Position numbers and translations under genes: made by a program. 64,000 nt of DNA from Brevibacterium sp. S22. Lineage in GTDB: Bacteria; Actinomycetota; Actinomycetes; Actinomycetales; Brevibacteriaceae. The notes under the pieces were generated by a model. It was not told the DNA's origin. It did not search any database and saw nothing but the letters and a program-made list of their open reading frames with translations. The stretch spans positions 19,319 through 83,318 of the forward strand of contig NZ_RHFG01000017.1 in the NCBI RefSeq assembly GCF_004745485.1, given 5' to 3'. Below, piece by piece: positions 8,179 to 15,921 of the stretch (positions are counted from its first letter, which is position 1; every line of letters begins with the position of its first letter).

Positions 8179-9219
8179 ATGGATTCCTATTCCGCCACAC
8201 TCGCACGAATGTCCCAGCTCCGCAGTGAGGTCGAAACGCAGCCGGACAAGTACAGAATGCTCACGGGCGAGCGTCCGACTGGCCCGCTTCATCTCGGCCA
8301 TCTCTTCGGCTCGATCCTCGAGAGAGTCAGCCTGCAGAATCGTGGAGTCGAGACCTTCATCGTCCTCGCCGACTACCAGGTGATCACGGACAGGGACACC
8401 TCGGCGAATGTGAAGAACAACGTCCGCGAGGCGATCAAGGACTACGTCTCGGCCGGTATCGACCCCACACGGACAACGATCTTCACCCACTCGGCCGTAC
8501 CTGCCCTGAACCAGCTCCTTCTGCCCTTCCTCAGCCTGGTCTCGGACAGTGAGCTTCGGCGAAACCCAACTGTGAAGTCAGAGCTTGCCGCCTCAGAGCG
8601 CCCGTTGAGCGGACTGCTGCTGACCTACCCTGTTCACCAAGCTGCGGACATCCTTTTCTGCAAAGGCAACTTGGTGCCGGTAGGCAAAGACAATCTTCCG
8701 CACGTCGAGATCACCCGGACCATCGCGCGCAGATTCAACGAACGATACGGCGGAGTTTTCCGCGAACCGGACGCAATGCTGACGCAGACTCCCGAGCTTC
8801 CTGGCCTCGATGGGCGAAAGATGTCGAAGAGCTATGGAAATGCCATCTCGTTGGGAATGAGCGCTGATGAGACTGCCGCCGTCATTCGCAAGACCCAGAC
8901 AGATTCTCAACGACAGATCACCTATGACCCCCAGGGGCGGCCGGGGATTTCGGCACTTTTGGTGACCACGGCAGTCTGCACAGGTGCCGAGCCGGAAGAT
9001 ATAGCTTCGGAGGTCGGAGAATCCGGTGCGGGCGCGCTCAAATCCCTGGCCACAGAGGCGGTGAACGAATTCCTCTCCGACCATCGTGCGCGCCGGCGAG
9101 AACTTGGTGCGGACCCGACGACGGTTGATCGAATACTCGCGAATGGCAACGAGCGCGCCAATGCCATCGCTGACGCGACATTGGCGGAGGTCCGTGCAGC
9201 TATGGGGATGGACTATTGA
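8179..9219 (+). CDS. trpS: tryptophanyl-tRNA synthetase
   Basis: Charges tRNA-Trp with tryptophan using ATP. The 346-residue class Ic synthetase shows the HIGH-type motif GPLHLGHLFG (residues 35-44), the KMSKS loop GRKMSKSYGN (214-218), and the conserved DYQVITDR and VGKDNLPHVEITR segments. ATG 8179 follows GGGAG at a good distance. Expression is evidently tied to Trp-tRNA charging by the leader peptide and attenuator immediately upstream. In actinobacteria such attenuated copies are often the auxiliary, antibiotic-tolerant synthetase alongside a housekeeping one; whether a second trpS exists outside this window cannot be seen. It is convergent with rlmC, with a 12-bp palindrome at 9227-9238 between them. 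Confidence 0.95.
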   Translation: MDSYSATLARMSQLRSEVETQPDKYRMLTGERPTGPLHLGHLFGSILERVSLQNRGVETFIVLADYQVITDRDTSANVKNNVREAIKDYVSAGIDPTRTTIFTHSAVPALNQLLLPFLSLVSDSELRRNPTVKSELAASERPLSGLLLTYPVHQAADILFCKGNLVPVGKDNLPHVEITRTIARRFNERYGGVFREPDAMLTQTPELPGLDGRKMSKSYGNAISLGMSADETAAVIRKTQTDSQRQITYDPQGRPGISALLVTTAVCTGAEPEDIASEVGESGAGALKSLATEAVNEFLSDHRARRRELGADPTTVDRILANGNERANAIADATLAEVRAAMGMDY

Positions 9220-9237
9220 TTCAAGTAGGGCGCGCCC

Positions 9238-10419
9238 TCACCGCCGCTGGAGCAGGACTGCGATCTCGAGGTGCTTCGTGTGCGGGAACATGTCGAAGAT
9301 CCGTGCCTGGGCGACCTCGTAGGCAGGCATCCGGGCGAGATCCTTCGCCAGAGTGACGGGATTGCAGCTCGAGTAGACGATGTGCTCGACGCCGGAGTTC
9401 TCCAGTGCTGCCGACAGCCGCGCCCCGATCCCTCGCCGAGGCGGGTTGACGATCACGCAGTCCGGTCGTTCGACGCCGGTTGATGCCGCCAAGTTCGCCT
9501 CGGCGAACTCCGTGGCATCGCCGGAGAGGAACCGGGAGTCGATGCCGAGCTCGGCGGCGCTGACCTTAGCGGACTCGATGGCCTGCTCGCTGACCTCCAC
9601 CCCGGTGACCCGGCGGGTAGGGCCCGCACAGTAGAGAGCGAACCCACCGACACCGCAGTAGAGGTCCCACAGGTTCGATGCCTCCACCGCATCTACCCAC
9701 GCGGCGACTTGGTTATAGAGCCCAATAGCTACGTGCGTGTTCGTCTGGAAGAAACTCTGTGGCCGCAGATGCAGATCGACACGATCGAGGTTCATCCGCA
9801 GCGATTCGCCGCGGAACATCTCCTCGCGGCTGCCTTCGAGAACGGCCTTGTGCTCGGGCAGCAGATTCACCGACACCACGGACGCGGCGGGAATGAGCTC
9901 GAAGAGCGGCCCTTTCCGCGACCGCAGCACATCGAGACCGTGCTGAGTGCGGACGACGAACCGGATCATCAGCTCACCCGACGGCGCCGCCGTGACATGG
10001 ACGAACTTCAGCTCCCCGCGGCGAGCAGAGACATCGTAGGGCTCGAGCCCGGTGCCATCGAGGAAGTCCGCAAGCACCGGAATCACCGCACGGATCGCCG
10101 GGGCCTGAATTCCACAATCACGCAGATCGACCCCGTGGAACTCCTGATCGAGGATGCCCAAGGTGATGTGCCTGGCCGACCCGCCGACGGCGAGCTTCGC
10201 CCGATTTCTGAAATCCCGTGCCCCGCCGGCGAAGGTCGGCAGCCAAATCCGGGGCGCTGCCTCGGCGAGGGTCTCCCGGCACCAGGACTCCTTGTCCGTG
10301 ATCTGCTGCCCATAAGGCGTCTCGATGAGCGCGCAGGAACGGCATTCCCCGCGCTCGAAATACCCGCAGTTCAGGCGCCCATGATCCGCCGAGGCGGGGG
10401 TCAGCGGCAAGGTCGTCAT
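9238..10419 (-). CDS. rlmC: 23S rRNA (uracil(747)-C(5))-methyltransferase
   Basis: SAM-dependent RNA m5U methyltransferase of the TrmA/RlmC/RlmD family, 393 residues. N-terminal cysteines fit the 4Fe-4S site (Cys18, Cys26, Cys29, Cys47, in CGYFERGECRSC and SWCRE). The SAM site is LWDLYCGVGGFALYCAG, and the catalytic Cys is in IVYSSCNPVTLAKDL near the C-terminus. The lack of a TRAM domain and the length fit RlmC (U747) rather than RlmD, though the exact target is inference. ATG 10419 is preceded by TAGAAT (10426-10431 on the complement) exactly 6 nt upstream, so the transcript may be leaderless, although GAGGGG abuts the start. Confidence 0.88.
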   Translation of the reverse strand: MTTLPLTPASADHGRLNCGYFERGECRSCALIETPYGQQITDKESWCRETLAEAAPRIWLPTFAGGARDFRNRAKLAVGGSARHITLGILDQEFHGVDLRDCGIQAPAIRAVIPVLADFLDGTGLEPYDVSARRGELKFVHVTAAPSGELMIRFVVRTQHGLDVLRSRKGPLFELIPAASVVSVNLLPEHKAVLEGSREEMFRGESLRMNLDRVDLHLRPQSFFQTNTHVAIGLYNQVAAWVDAVEASNLWDLYCGVGGFALYCAGPTRRVTGVEVSEQAIESAKVSAAELGIDSRFLSGDATEFAEANLAASTGVERPDCVIVNPPRRGIGARLSAALENSGVEHIVYSSCNPVTLAKDLARMPAYEVAQARIFDMFPHTKHLEIAVLLQRR

Positions 10420-10498
10420 CCCCTCATTCTATTCCGCGATCGGCTCCGGAATATCGTTGACCCGGATCGTCTGGCACCGTAGAGGAATTCGGACAGAT

Positions 10499-10572
10499 CG
10501 CCGAAAAACGGGGTGAGCGTCGAGAAACGCACGCGCACACCCGTGCCTCGACGCTCAGCCCGTTTTTCGGCG
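10499..10572. terminator. long inverted repeat between rlmC and membrane protein gene
   Basis: Arms of 24 nt at 10501-10524 and 10547-10570 (beginning CCGAAAAACGGG, ending CCCGTTTTTCGG) match at all but one base and extend by two more pairs to 10499/10572. The loop is 22 nt. It follows the 3' end of the minus-strand gene at 10584 and precedes the rlmC promoter, so termination is likely. The stem is far longer than terminators need. Confidence 0.6.
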
Positions 10573-10583
10573 GAGCCGGGAGA

Positions 10584-11096
10584 TCAGGCGGCAATGAAGG
10601 CGAGGGCGACGAATGTGCCGAATGAGACGAACGGGGCGATCGCTGCAATCGCGATGGCGATGATGCCGGGTGTTCGGCCCCGCCCGGTGACCGCGGCCGT
10701 GATGCCGAGGATGATGCCTGTGAGACCTAAGCAGGTGCACAGGCCCTGGACTCCGACGAGAACGGTCGCCAGGGTCTGATACCAATCCGGTGTGTCCGTG
10801 AAGTAGTAGCCGGACGGGGCCTCGGACGGCCCGACGGTCACGCCCAGGATCACCGAGGCGGCCAGGCTCAGGGCCATGGCGACGATCGAGAGCGCCACGG
10901 CCACCTTGCCCAGCGCCGGCGACTTCACCGAGGCGGCGCCATCCATTCGAGTGTTGACGCCGTTGTGCGCATCAGCCAGATCGTCGGGCCGCGGCGAGGC
11001 ATAGACGGGATGGACGGGAGGGGCGGGGACTCGGGACTGTTGTGCCGCGAGCTCATCGTCGGTGGGCTGGGGGTACGAGAAGTCCGTCGAAGTCAT
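10584..11096 (-). CDS. small membrane protein with proline-rich cytosolic N-terminus
   Basis: 170 residues of unknown function. Residues about 1-60 are polar and Pro-rich (PAPPVHPVYASPRPDD). Three hydrophobic segments follow: VAVALSIVAMALSLAASVIL (about 64-85), TVLVGVQGLCTCLGLTGIIL (about 110-133) and GIIAIAIAAIAPFVSFGTFV (about 143-168). This layout, a disordered tail followed by a small multi-span bundle, resembles actinobacterial DUF4190-type proteins, but no motif settles it. ATG 11096 is the first start; no strong ribosome site is seen. A long hairpin follows the gene. Confidence 0.65.
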   Translation of the reverse strand: MTSTDFSYPQPTDDELAAQQSRVPAPPVHPVYASPRPDDLADAHNGVNTRMDGAASVKSPALGKVAVALSIVAMALSLAASVILGVTVGPSEAPSGYYFTDTPDWYQTLATVLVGVQGLCTCLGLTGIILGITAAVTGRGRTPGIIAIAIAAIAPFVSFGTFVALAFIAA

Positions 11097-11184
11097 GCTT
11101 CGACGCTATCGACGCAGAAAGGCGGCGCCCCACCCTGCTATCCCAAGAGTGGGGTCGGGAAAACCACCCTGCAGGCAGCGCGAG

Positions 11185-12000
11185 TCAGGGCTTGTGGGCG
11201 ACGATGAGGAATCTCTTCTGGCTGACGGTGATCGGCTCACTCGATTCGGCCAGGCGTCTGAGGACATCGAGGTTGGACCTGACGGCGAACCCGGGAACGT
11301 CCCACGGAATATAGGCGAGGTACTCGATGACCGCCTCGACGTCGGTGAAGCGCATCGTACCCTGCCATTTGCGAGCCGCCTCGATCGACAGACCCTGACT
11401 CTCGGCGTCGCTGACGCACGGCTCGAGCTGCTGGTGCAGATCGCCCACCCCGCCGCCGAAGAGGTCGCGGAACTCCTGCGCCTCCGTGCCGTCGACCTGC
11501 TGGGTGAGGAACAGCCCGCCCGGGGAGAGGACACGGGCCACTTCGGCGAGGTCATAGCTTTCGTGTCGATTCATCACGAGGTCGAACTCACCGTCGCCCC
11601 ACGGCATCTCCGGGTGATGATCACTGTCGTACCGGGTGACCTCGACGCCATAGTCCTGCAGCGTCGAGGCGGCCAGGGGAACATTGGGCTCCCACCCTTC
11701 GGCCGCGGAGATCGTCGGCGACGGTTCGCCGGGAGGCCTGGCCTCGTCGAGCCGCTCGATGAGTTCGCTGAGGCGCTCGCCGCCTCCCGTGCCCATGTCG
11801 AGGCATCTGCTCGACTCGGCCATGGCATCGAGGCAGATCTGATCGAAGTCCCACGGCGGATCATCGGCGACGAGGCGGCCGGCCAGTGGGGAGAAATCCC
11901 ACCCGGTCATCGCCGCCGTCTCATGGATCCAGGCCCATCGCTCGTGGCGTTCATGGGGAGTCTCGTCGCGCGTGCGACTGCTGTCGGCATATTCGGGCAT
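11185..12000 (-). CDS. class I SAM-dependent methyltransferase
   Basis: 271 residues. The SAM-binding motif I is CLDMGTGGGERLSELI (about 66-81), an acidic post-I strand follows (VEVTRYDSDHHPEMPW), and motif IV is FDLVMNRHESYDLAEVARVLSPGG (shown in parts). The remainder ends VSQKRFLIVAHKP. ATG 12000 is chosen over GTG 12006 because AGGAG lies 7 nt upstream of the ATG but abuts the GTG. Substrate is unknown; the fold is shared with small-molecule and rRNA methyltransferases, and the neighbours do not help. It stands alone, 88 bases from the preceding minus-strand gene. Confidence 0.8.
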   Translation of the reverse strand: MPEYADSSRTRDETPHERHERWAWIHETAAMTGWDFSPLAGRLVADDPPWDFDQICLDAMAESSRCLDMGTGGGERLSELIERLDEARPPGEPSPTISAAEGWEPNVPLAASTLQDYGVEVTRYDSDHHPEMPWGDGEFDLVMNRHESYDLAEVARVLSPGGLFLTQQVDGTEAQEFRDLFGGGVGDLHQQLEPCVSDAESQGLSIEAARKWQGTMRFTDVEAVIEYLAYIPWDVPGFAVRSNLDVLRRLAESSEPITVSQKRFLIVAHKP

Positions 12001-12170
12001 GTCCACACTCCTCTGCCGGGTGGCTCGGCACCATCACCGAGCAGGTCAGCAATTCTGCCGGACGGCTCAGCGTCGAAGGAGGCGCCGGTGCCGTACTTCG
12101 ACTCTAGGCCAAAACGGGATCGAGGTGCGGGATGTGGGAGAAGAATTCTCCGGACTGAGACATGGGATAT

Positions 12171-12527
12171 TCAGAGGAAGCAGAACACGAGCACCGCGAT
12201 GCAGACGACGAGCATTCCCAGACAATTGAGCCAGAAATCCCGACCGACATACCTCGCTCGCAGGTGAGCGGCAGCGGCGCAGAGGAAGTAGACGACGAGG
12301 CCCGCCGCGGCTGCTGCGCCGAGCCCGGGAATCCAGATCCCCGTCACCAGGCCTGCTGCGGCGAGGAACTTCACGACGGCGAGTACCCACCACCACTCCC
12401 GCGGGAAGCCGACCCCGTCGAGGCAGGCGGCGATCGCCCGCGGGGGACGGAAGGTGAGCAGGCCGTCGCCGAAGACGATGACCGCGAGGACGATAACCGG
12501 CCAGACCGGTTCGGGCAGGAGCGTCAC
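12171..12527 (-). CDS. DoxX-like membrane protein
   Basis: 118 residues with four predicted membrane helices: PVIVLAVIVFGDGLLTF, WWVLAVVKFLAAAGLVTGIW, LGAAAAAGLVVYFLCAAAAHL and FWLNCLGMLVVCIAVLVFCFL. The pattern and spacing fit the DoxX family of small inner-membrane proteins. GTG 12527 overlaps the TetR stop by 4 bp (GTGA) and has GGAG six bases upstream; the frame opens earlier (12614) but that part lies inside the regulator. Translational coupling to the TetR gene suggests that its expression is set by that regulator. Confidence 0.8.
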   Translation of the reverse strand: MTLLPEPVWPVIVLAVIVFGDGLLTFRPPRAIAACLDGVGFPREWWWVLAVVKFLAAAGLVTGIWIPGLGAAAAAGLVVYFLCAAAAHLRARYVGRDFWLNCLGMLVVCIAVLVFCFL

Positions 12528-13177
12528 AGCGAGCTCCTGACTCTCGTATGGAAGACGATGCTCGCGAGCATCGCCTCGACGGCGTCGTCGAGACCCATCG
12601 TCGTCGCCGCCCACCGGAAGAGGATGCCCAGGTAGGAATCGTAGAGAGCCGCGGCGCTGGCCCGTGCGTGGTCCTCATTGATCCCGATCGAGACCAGTGA
12701 CTCGCTCAGGCGGCTCTGCAGGTCCACGGCGAGAGCGTTGAACACCTCCGGCTCGCCCTTGACTCGCATCATCGCCGCCGCATAGTCGCGGGACAGATCC
12801 TCGTGTTCGGCGAAGAATTCGAGGAAGGGCAGGAAGAGTTCGAGCAGATGACGCTGCACCGCCGAGGATGGTCGGGGCGGGCCCGTTGTTGCGCCGGCGT
12901 TCGTTTCCCGACGCGACAGGCTCGTGTGTCGCGCCGGTGGCGTGTACCTCCCGTTCTGCAGCTGCCCGATCCACCGATCGAAGCACCGGACGAGGATGAC
13001 GTCCTTATCACCGACCGACATCACTCTGCCCACCGACACCTCGGCAGTTTTCGCGACTGCCCGAATGGTCGTGGCCTTGAAACCATGTTCGAGGAACAGC
13101 TCGGCGGCGGCACCGATGATCCGTTCCTCGGTCTGCCGGCGCTTGCCGGACCTCAGCTGAACGTGTTCACTGACCAT
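12524..13177 (-). CDS. TetR/AcrR family transcriptional regulator
   Basis: 217 residues. The N-terminal helix-turn-helix spans about 15-60 (RIIGAAAELFLEHGFKATTI, then VAKTAEVSVGRVMSVGDKDVIL); the rest is the helical ligand-binding domain. An insert rich in Arg, Thr and Pro at about 76-105 separates the two. It is co-transcribed with the DoxX-like gene through a GTGA overlap and is divergent from mntH, leaving an 85-bp shared promoter region. It probably regulates itself and the DoxX-like gene; the ligand is unknown. Confidence 0.88.
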   Translation of the reverse strand: MVSEHVQLRSGKRRQTEERIIGAAAELFLEHGFKATTIRAVAKTAEVSVGRVMSVGDKDVILVRCFDRWIGQLQNGRYTPPARHTSLSRRETNAGATTGPPRPSSAVQRHLLELFLPFLEFFAEHEDLSRDYAAAMMRVKGEPEVFNALAVDLQSRLSESLVSIGINEDHARASAAALYDSYLGILFRWAATTMGLDDAVEAMLASIVFHTRVRSSL

Positions 13178-13226
13178 GCTCGAACCCTAAGCCCTTCCGT
13201 GTTCACTTTCCAGACCCGGTGTGGTG

Positions 13227-13256
13227 TTGCCCGCAACGGGAAAGTTAATGTACCTT
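13227..13256 (+). promoter_or_regulatory. predicted mntH promoter
   Basis: TTGCCC (13227-13232), 18 nt, TACCTT (13251-13256), then exactly 6 nt to ATG 13263. This predicts transcription starting at the A of the start codon. Confidence 0.5.
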
Positions 13257-13262
13257 AACTTT
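13241..13262. promoter_or_regulatory. palindromic operator overlapping the mntH -10 box
   Basis: AAAGTTAA-TGTACC-TTAACTTT: perfect 8-bp arms around a GTAC core, with one asymmetric base pair in 11. It covers the predicted -10 box and ends directly against the mntH start codon, so bound repressor would block transcription. A manganese-responsive DtxR/MntR-type protein is the likely ligand; the one encoded at 26271-26942 is a candidate. Confidence 0.7.
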
Positions 13263-14531
13263 ATGAACGTCGATTCCTCATCGGTGCGCACCCGCGAGCG
13301 CGGGCGGAAGAAGCACGGCCGGAAGAAGATCTCCACGGCAGTGCTCCTCGGCCCGGCCTTCGTCGCGGCCATCGCGTATGTCGACCCGGGCAACGTCGCG
13401 GCCAACCTCACCGCCGGTGCGGAGTACGGGTACCTCCTCGTCTGGGTGCTCGTGGCCGCGAACCTCATCGCCGTTCTCGTCCAGTACCTGTCCTCGAAGC
13501 TCGGACTCGTCTCCGGGCAGTCGCTGCCGAGCCTCCTCGGTGATCGCCTCCGCAAGCGAAGCCGACTCGCGTACTGGGGGCAGGCCGAGGTCGTCGCCAT
13601 CGCCACCGACCTCGCCGAAGTCATCGGCGGCGCGATCGCACTGAAGATCCTCTTCGACCTGCCGCTCCTCCTCGGGGGTGTCATCGTCGGCGTGGTGTCG
13701 CTGTTCCTGCTCTCGATCCAATCCACCCGCGGTCAGCGTCCCTTCGAGTTCGTCATCATCGGATTCCTGGTCATCATCGCCATCGGCTTTCTAGCAGGCC
13801 TGTTCGTCGGGGATGTGAATTGGGGGCAAGCCGCAGGTGGAATCGTGCCTCGGCTCGAGGGCACGAACTCCGTGGTCCTGGCCGCGAGCATGCTCGGCGC
13901 CACCGTCATGCCCCATGCGATCTACCTCCACTCAGCGCTGTCGGTCGACCGGCATCGTGACAATGCGACCGCTACGACTGGGCAGCTGCTGCGCGCCAGC
14001 CGCTGGGACGTCGTCCTCTCCCTCGTCGTCGCCGGTTCCGTGAATATCGCGATGCTCCTGCTGGCTGCCGCGGCACTGCGCGGCCAGACCGGAACCGACA
14101 CCATCGAAGGTGCGCACGCGGTCGTCACGGCCAACCTCGGCGAGGTCGTCGGCCTCTTCTTCGGCATCGGTCTCCTCGCCTCGGGGCTGGCCTCGAGCGC
14201 CGTCGGATCCTATGCTGGCGCTTCGATCATGCAGGGCCTGCTGCGGGTGAACATCCCGATCGTGTGGCAGCGCGCGTTCACGATGATCCCTGCACTGATC
14301 GTCCTCGCCATCGGCGTCGACCCGACCTGGGCGCTCGTACTCAGCCAGGTCGTGCTCAGCCTCGGCATCCCGTTCGCGATGATCCCCCTGGTCAGGCTCA
14401 CGAGCAGCCGTCGAGTGATGGGGGAGTTCGCGAACGCACGGTGGATCACGTTCGTCGCGGTGGCCGCCTCGGCGCTCATTATCGTCCTCAACGTCGTCCT
14501 CATCGTCCTGCTGGCGCTCGGGGTGGACTGA
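13263..14531 (+). CDS. mntH: Nramp family divalent metal (Mn/Fe) transporter
   Basis: Proton-coupled uptake of Mn(II) or Fe(II) through the cytoplasmic membrane. The 422-residue protein has eleven to twelve hydrophobic segments, the metal-site motif DPGN (residues 41-44) in helix 1, and MPHAIYLHS in helix 6: the two diagnostic Nramp motifs. The N-terminal 25 residues are basic and cytosolic. ATG 13263 is used; it abuts the palindromic operator and has no ribosome site, so a leaderless mRNA is likely. ATG 13248 in the same frame would start inside the operator. It is divergent from the TetR/DoxX pair. Confidence 0.93.
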   Translation: MNVDSSSVRTRERGRKKHGRKKISTAVLLGPAFVAAIAYVDPGNVAANLTAGAEYGYLLVWVLVAANLIAVLVQYLSSKLGLVSGQSLPSLLGDRLRKRSRLAYWGQAEVVAIATDLAEVIGGAIALKILFDLPLLLGGVIVGVVSLFLLSIQSTRGQRPFEFVIIGFLVIIAIGFLAGLFVGDVNWGQAAGGIVPRLEGTNSVVLAASMLGATVMPHAIYLHSALSVDRHRDNATATTGQLLRASRWDVVLSLVVAGSVNIAMLLLAAAALRGQTGTDTIEGAHAVVTANLGEVVGLFFGIGLLASGLASSAVGSYAGASIMQGLLRVNIPIVWQRAFTMIPALIVLAIGVDPTWALVLSQVVLSLGIPFAMIPLVRLTSSRRVMGEFANARWITFVAVAASALIIVLNVVLIVLLALGVD

Positions 14532-14567
14532 CCCTCGCCGAGGAGCGGGTCGGTTAGGGTCGCCCTA

Positions 14568-14595
14568 TTGAATTGCACCAAAAGTGCATTATGAT
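14568..14595 (+). promoter_or_regulatory. predicted promoter of XRE-cupin operon
   Basis: TTGAAT (14568-14573), 16 nt, TATGAT (14590-14595), then 6 nt to ATG 14602: a near-consensus sigma-70-type promoter predicting a leaderless mRNA. Confidence 0.6.
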
Positions 14596-14601
14596 GCACT
14601 T
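14582..14601. promoter_or_regulatory. operator palindrome abutting the XRE-cupin start codon
   Basis: AAGTGCAT-TATG-ATGCACTT, perfect 8-bp arms with a 4-nt centre. The centre holds the first bases of the -10 box and the right arm ends at the base before ATG 14602. A further half-site-like TTGCAC precedes it at 14573-14578. Autorepression by the encoded XRE protein is the simplest reading. Confidence 0.65.
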
Positions 14602-15201
14602 ATGGATTCGCACGAGGAATCATTGGCGCGGTTGATCGGTGCGCGAGTGAAGCGAGAACGGAAGGCCCTCGACTGGACGCTCGACCACCTCGCCGAGGCG
14701 GCCGAAGTCAGCCGCCGCATGGTCGTCAACGTGGAACAGGGGGCGGTCAACCCCAGCGTGGGGACACTGCTGCGACTCAGCGATGCGCTCGGTGTCGGGC
14801 TTCCCTCACTTGTCGAGACCGCCGACCAGCCTGCGTCGAAGCTTGTTCGCAGCGGTGACATTCCGGTCCTGTGGAGCGGGGAGCACGGAGGCCGCGGTCG
14901 ACTCGTCGTCGGCACGGAACCGCCGGACATCGTCGAACTCTGGGACTGGGAACTCGGCCCGGGTGACCGGCACGAGAGCGAGGCGCACGCTCCACATACT
15001 CGCGAACTCGCTCACGTTCTCGACGGCGCCATAGTCATCGACGTCGGAGCCGAGCGACATGAGCTCAGCACCGGAGACGCCCTGACCTTCTTCGGCGACG
15101 CAGACCACGCGTACTCCAACCCCCACGACGAACCCGCTCGATTCTCACTCTCGGTATACGAGCCCGGTGTGAGGACGAAACACAGAACGGAGAAGCACTG
15201 A
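14602..15201 (+). CDS. XRE family regulator with cupin sensor domain
   Basis: 199 residues. Helix-turn-helix at about 12-66 (ARVKRERKALDWTLDHLAEA, then VSRRMVVNVEQGAVNPSVGTL), then a cupin domain at about 105-190 (WELGPGDRHESEAHAPHTRE, ELAHVLDGAIVIDVG, ELSTGDALTFFGDADHAYSN). XRE-cupin proteins commonly control small operons for uptake or breakdown of amino acids and related compounds and respond to small ligands. Start ATG 14602 directly follows the operator; the longer frame from 14584 would begin within it. The stop TGA touches the next gene's ATG, so the four genes to 18003 form one operon. Confidence 0.9.
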   Translation: MDSHEESLARLIGARVKRERKALDWTLDHLAEAAEVSRRMVVNVEQGAVNPSVGTLLRLSDALGVGLPSLVETADQPASKLVRSGDIPVLWSGEHGGRGRLVVGTEPPDIVELWDWELGPGDRHESEAHAPHTRELAHVLDGAIVIDVGAERHELSTGDALTFFGDADHAYSNPHDEPARFSLSVYEPGVRTKHRTEKH

Positions 15202-15921
15202 ATGAAGGAATCATCGACGGCGCAGGAATTCCTCGCCGCCAGCAGCGTCGACGCAGAGGTGTTCGAGCTGCGTCCCGATTACCGAGCCATGCTCCTGGTG
15301 GTCGACGGGATCGATCCGAGGTCCGCCTCGGCGATGGCCGACGATATGATCGCCGTTGCCGAAGCGCATGCCAGGATGCTGCTGGCCGATCGGCAGGTGG
15401 AGGACCTGCCGCACATCGCCGCCTGGCGCGAGGCCTATCGCGCCTTCGGGGCCAAGCCGCAGCGCACACGCAACAGCCTCGAAGCCCTCACCCGTCGTGC
15501 GAGCGAGGGACTGCCCAGGGTGAACGCTCTGACCGATGTCTACAACGCGATCTCTGTGCTGCATCAGGTGCCCCTCGGAGGTGAGGACTTCGATCTCTAC
15601 GACGGACCGGCTCAGCTGGTTCGGGCCGGCGGCGAGGAAGACTTCGCAACCGTGGCTGGCGGAGAACAGGCGATCGACCATCCCAAGCCCGGTGAGGTGA
15701 TCTGGCAGGACGATGCCGGCGTCACGTGCCGACGCTGGAACTGGCGCCAGGGACCGCGCACCGCGCTGAGCGATGAGACACGAACCGCCTTCTTCATTCT
15801 CGATGCGCTCGAACCGATGGATGACGACTCATTGAACGATGCCGCCGATGCCCTCATCGAGGGTCTCAGTTCGCTCGGTGCCGAAGTCAGCGTCTCCCGT
15901 CGTCTGATCGGAGCGCCGTGA
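15202..15921 (+). CDS. B3/B4 tRNA-binding-domain protein
   Basis: 239 residues matching the stand-alone B3/B4 domain found in the beta subunit of phenylalanyl-tRNA synthetase. Recognisable stretches are LPHIAAWREAYRAFGAKPQR (about 73-92), RRASEGLPRVNALTDVYNAI (about 98-118) and DHPKPGEVIWQDDAGVTCRRW (about 158-178). Stand-alone members are widespread and are often encoded next to XRE-cupin regulators; some B3/B4 relatives edit mischarged tRNA, but the role of this protein is unproven. ATG 15202 immediately follows the regulator's TGA and has GGAGAAG upstream. It overlaps the next gene by 4 bp (GTGA). Confidence 0.8.
   Translation: MKESSTAQEFLAASSVDAEVFELRPDYRAMLLVVDGIDPRSASAMADDMIAVAEAHARMLLADRQVEDLPHIAAWREAYRAFGAKPQRTRNSLEALTRRASEGLPRVNALTDVYNAISVLHQVPLGGEDFDLYDGPAQLVRAGGEEDFATVAGGEQAIDHPKPGEVIWQDDAGVTCRRWNWRQGPRTALSDETRTAFFILDALEPMDDDSLNDAADALIEGLSSLGAEVSVSRRLIGAP

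Noticed and set aside
9227..9238. AGGGCGCGCCCT palindrome between trpS and rlmC as terminator
   Set aside because: A stem with no loop of its own and no U-run; too weak to list.
9709..10482. 257-codon plus-strand frame
   Set aside because: Antisense to rlmC, which has clear motifs.
11062..12267. 401-codon plus-strand frame
   Set aside because: Shadow of the methyltransferase gene; no conserved pattern.
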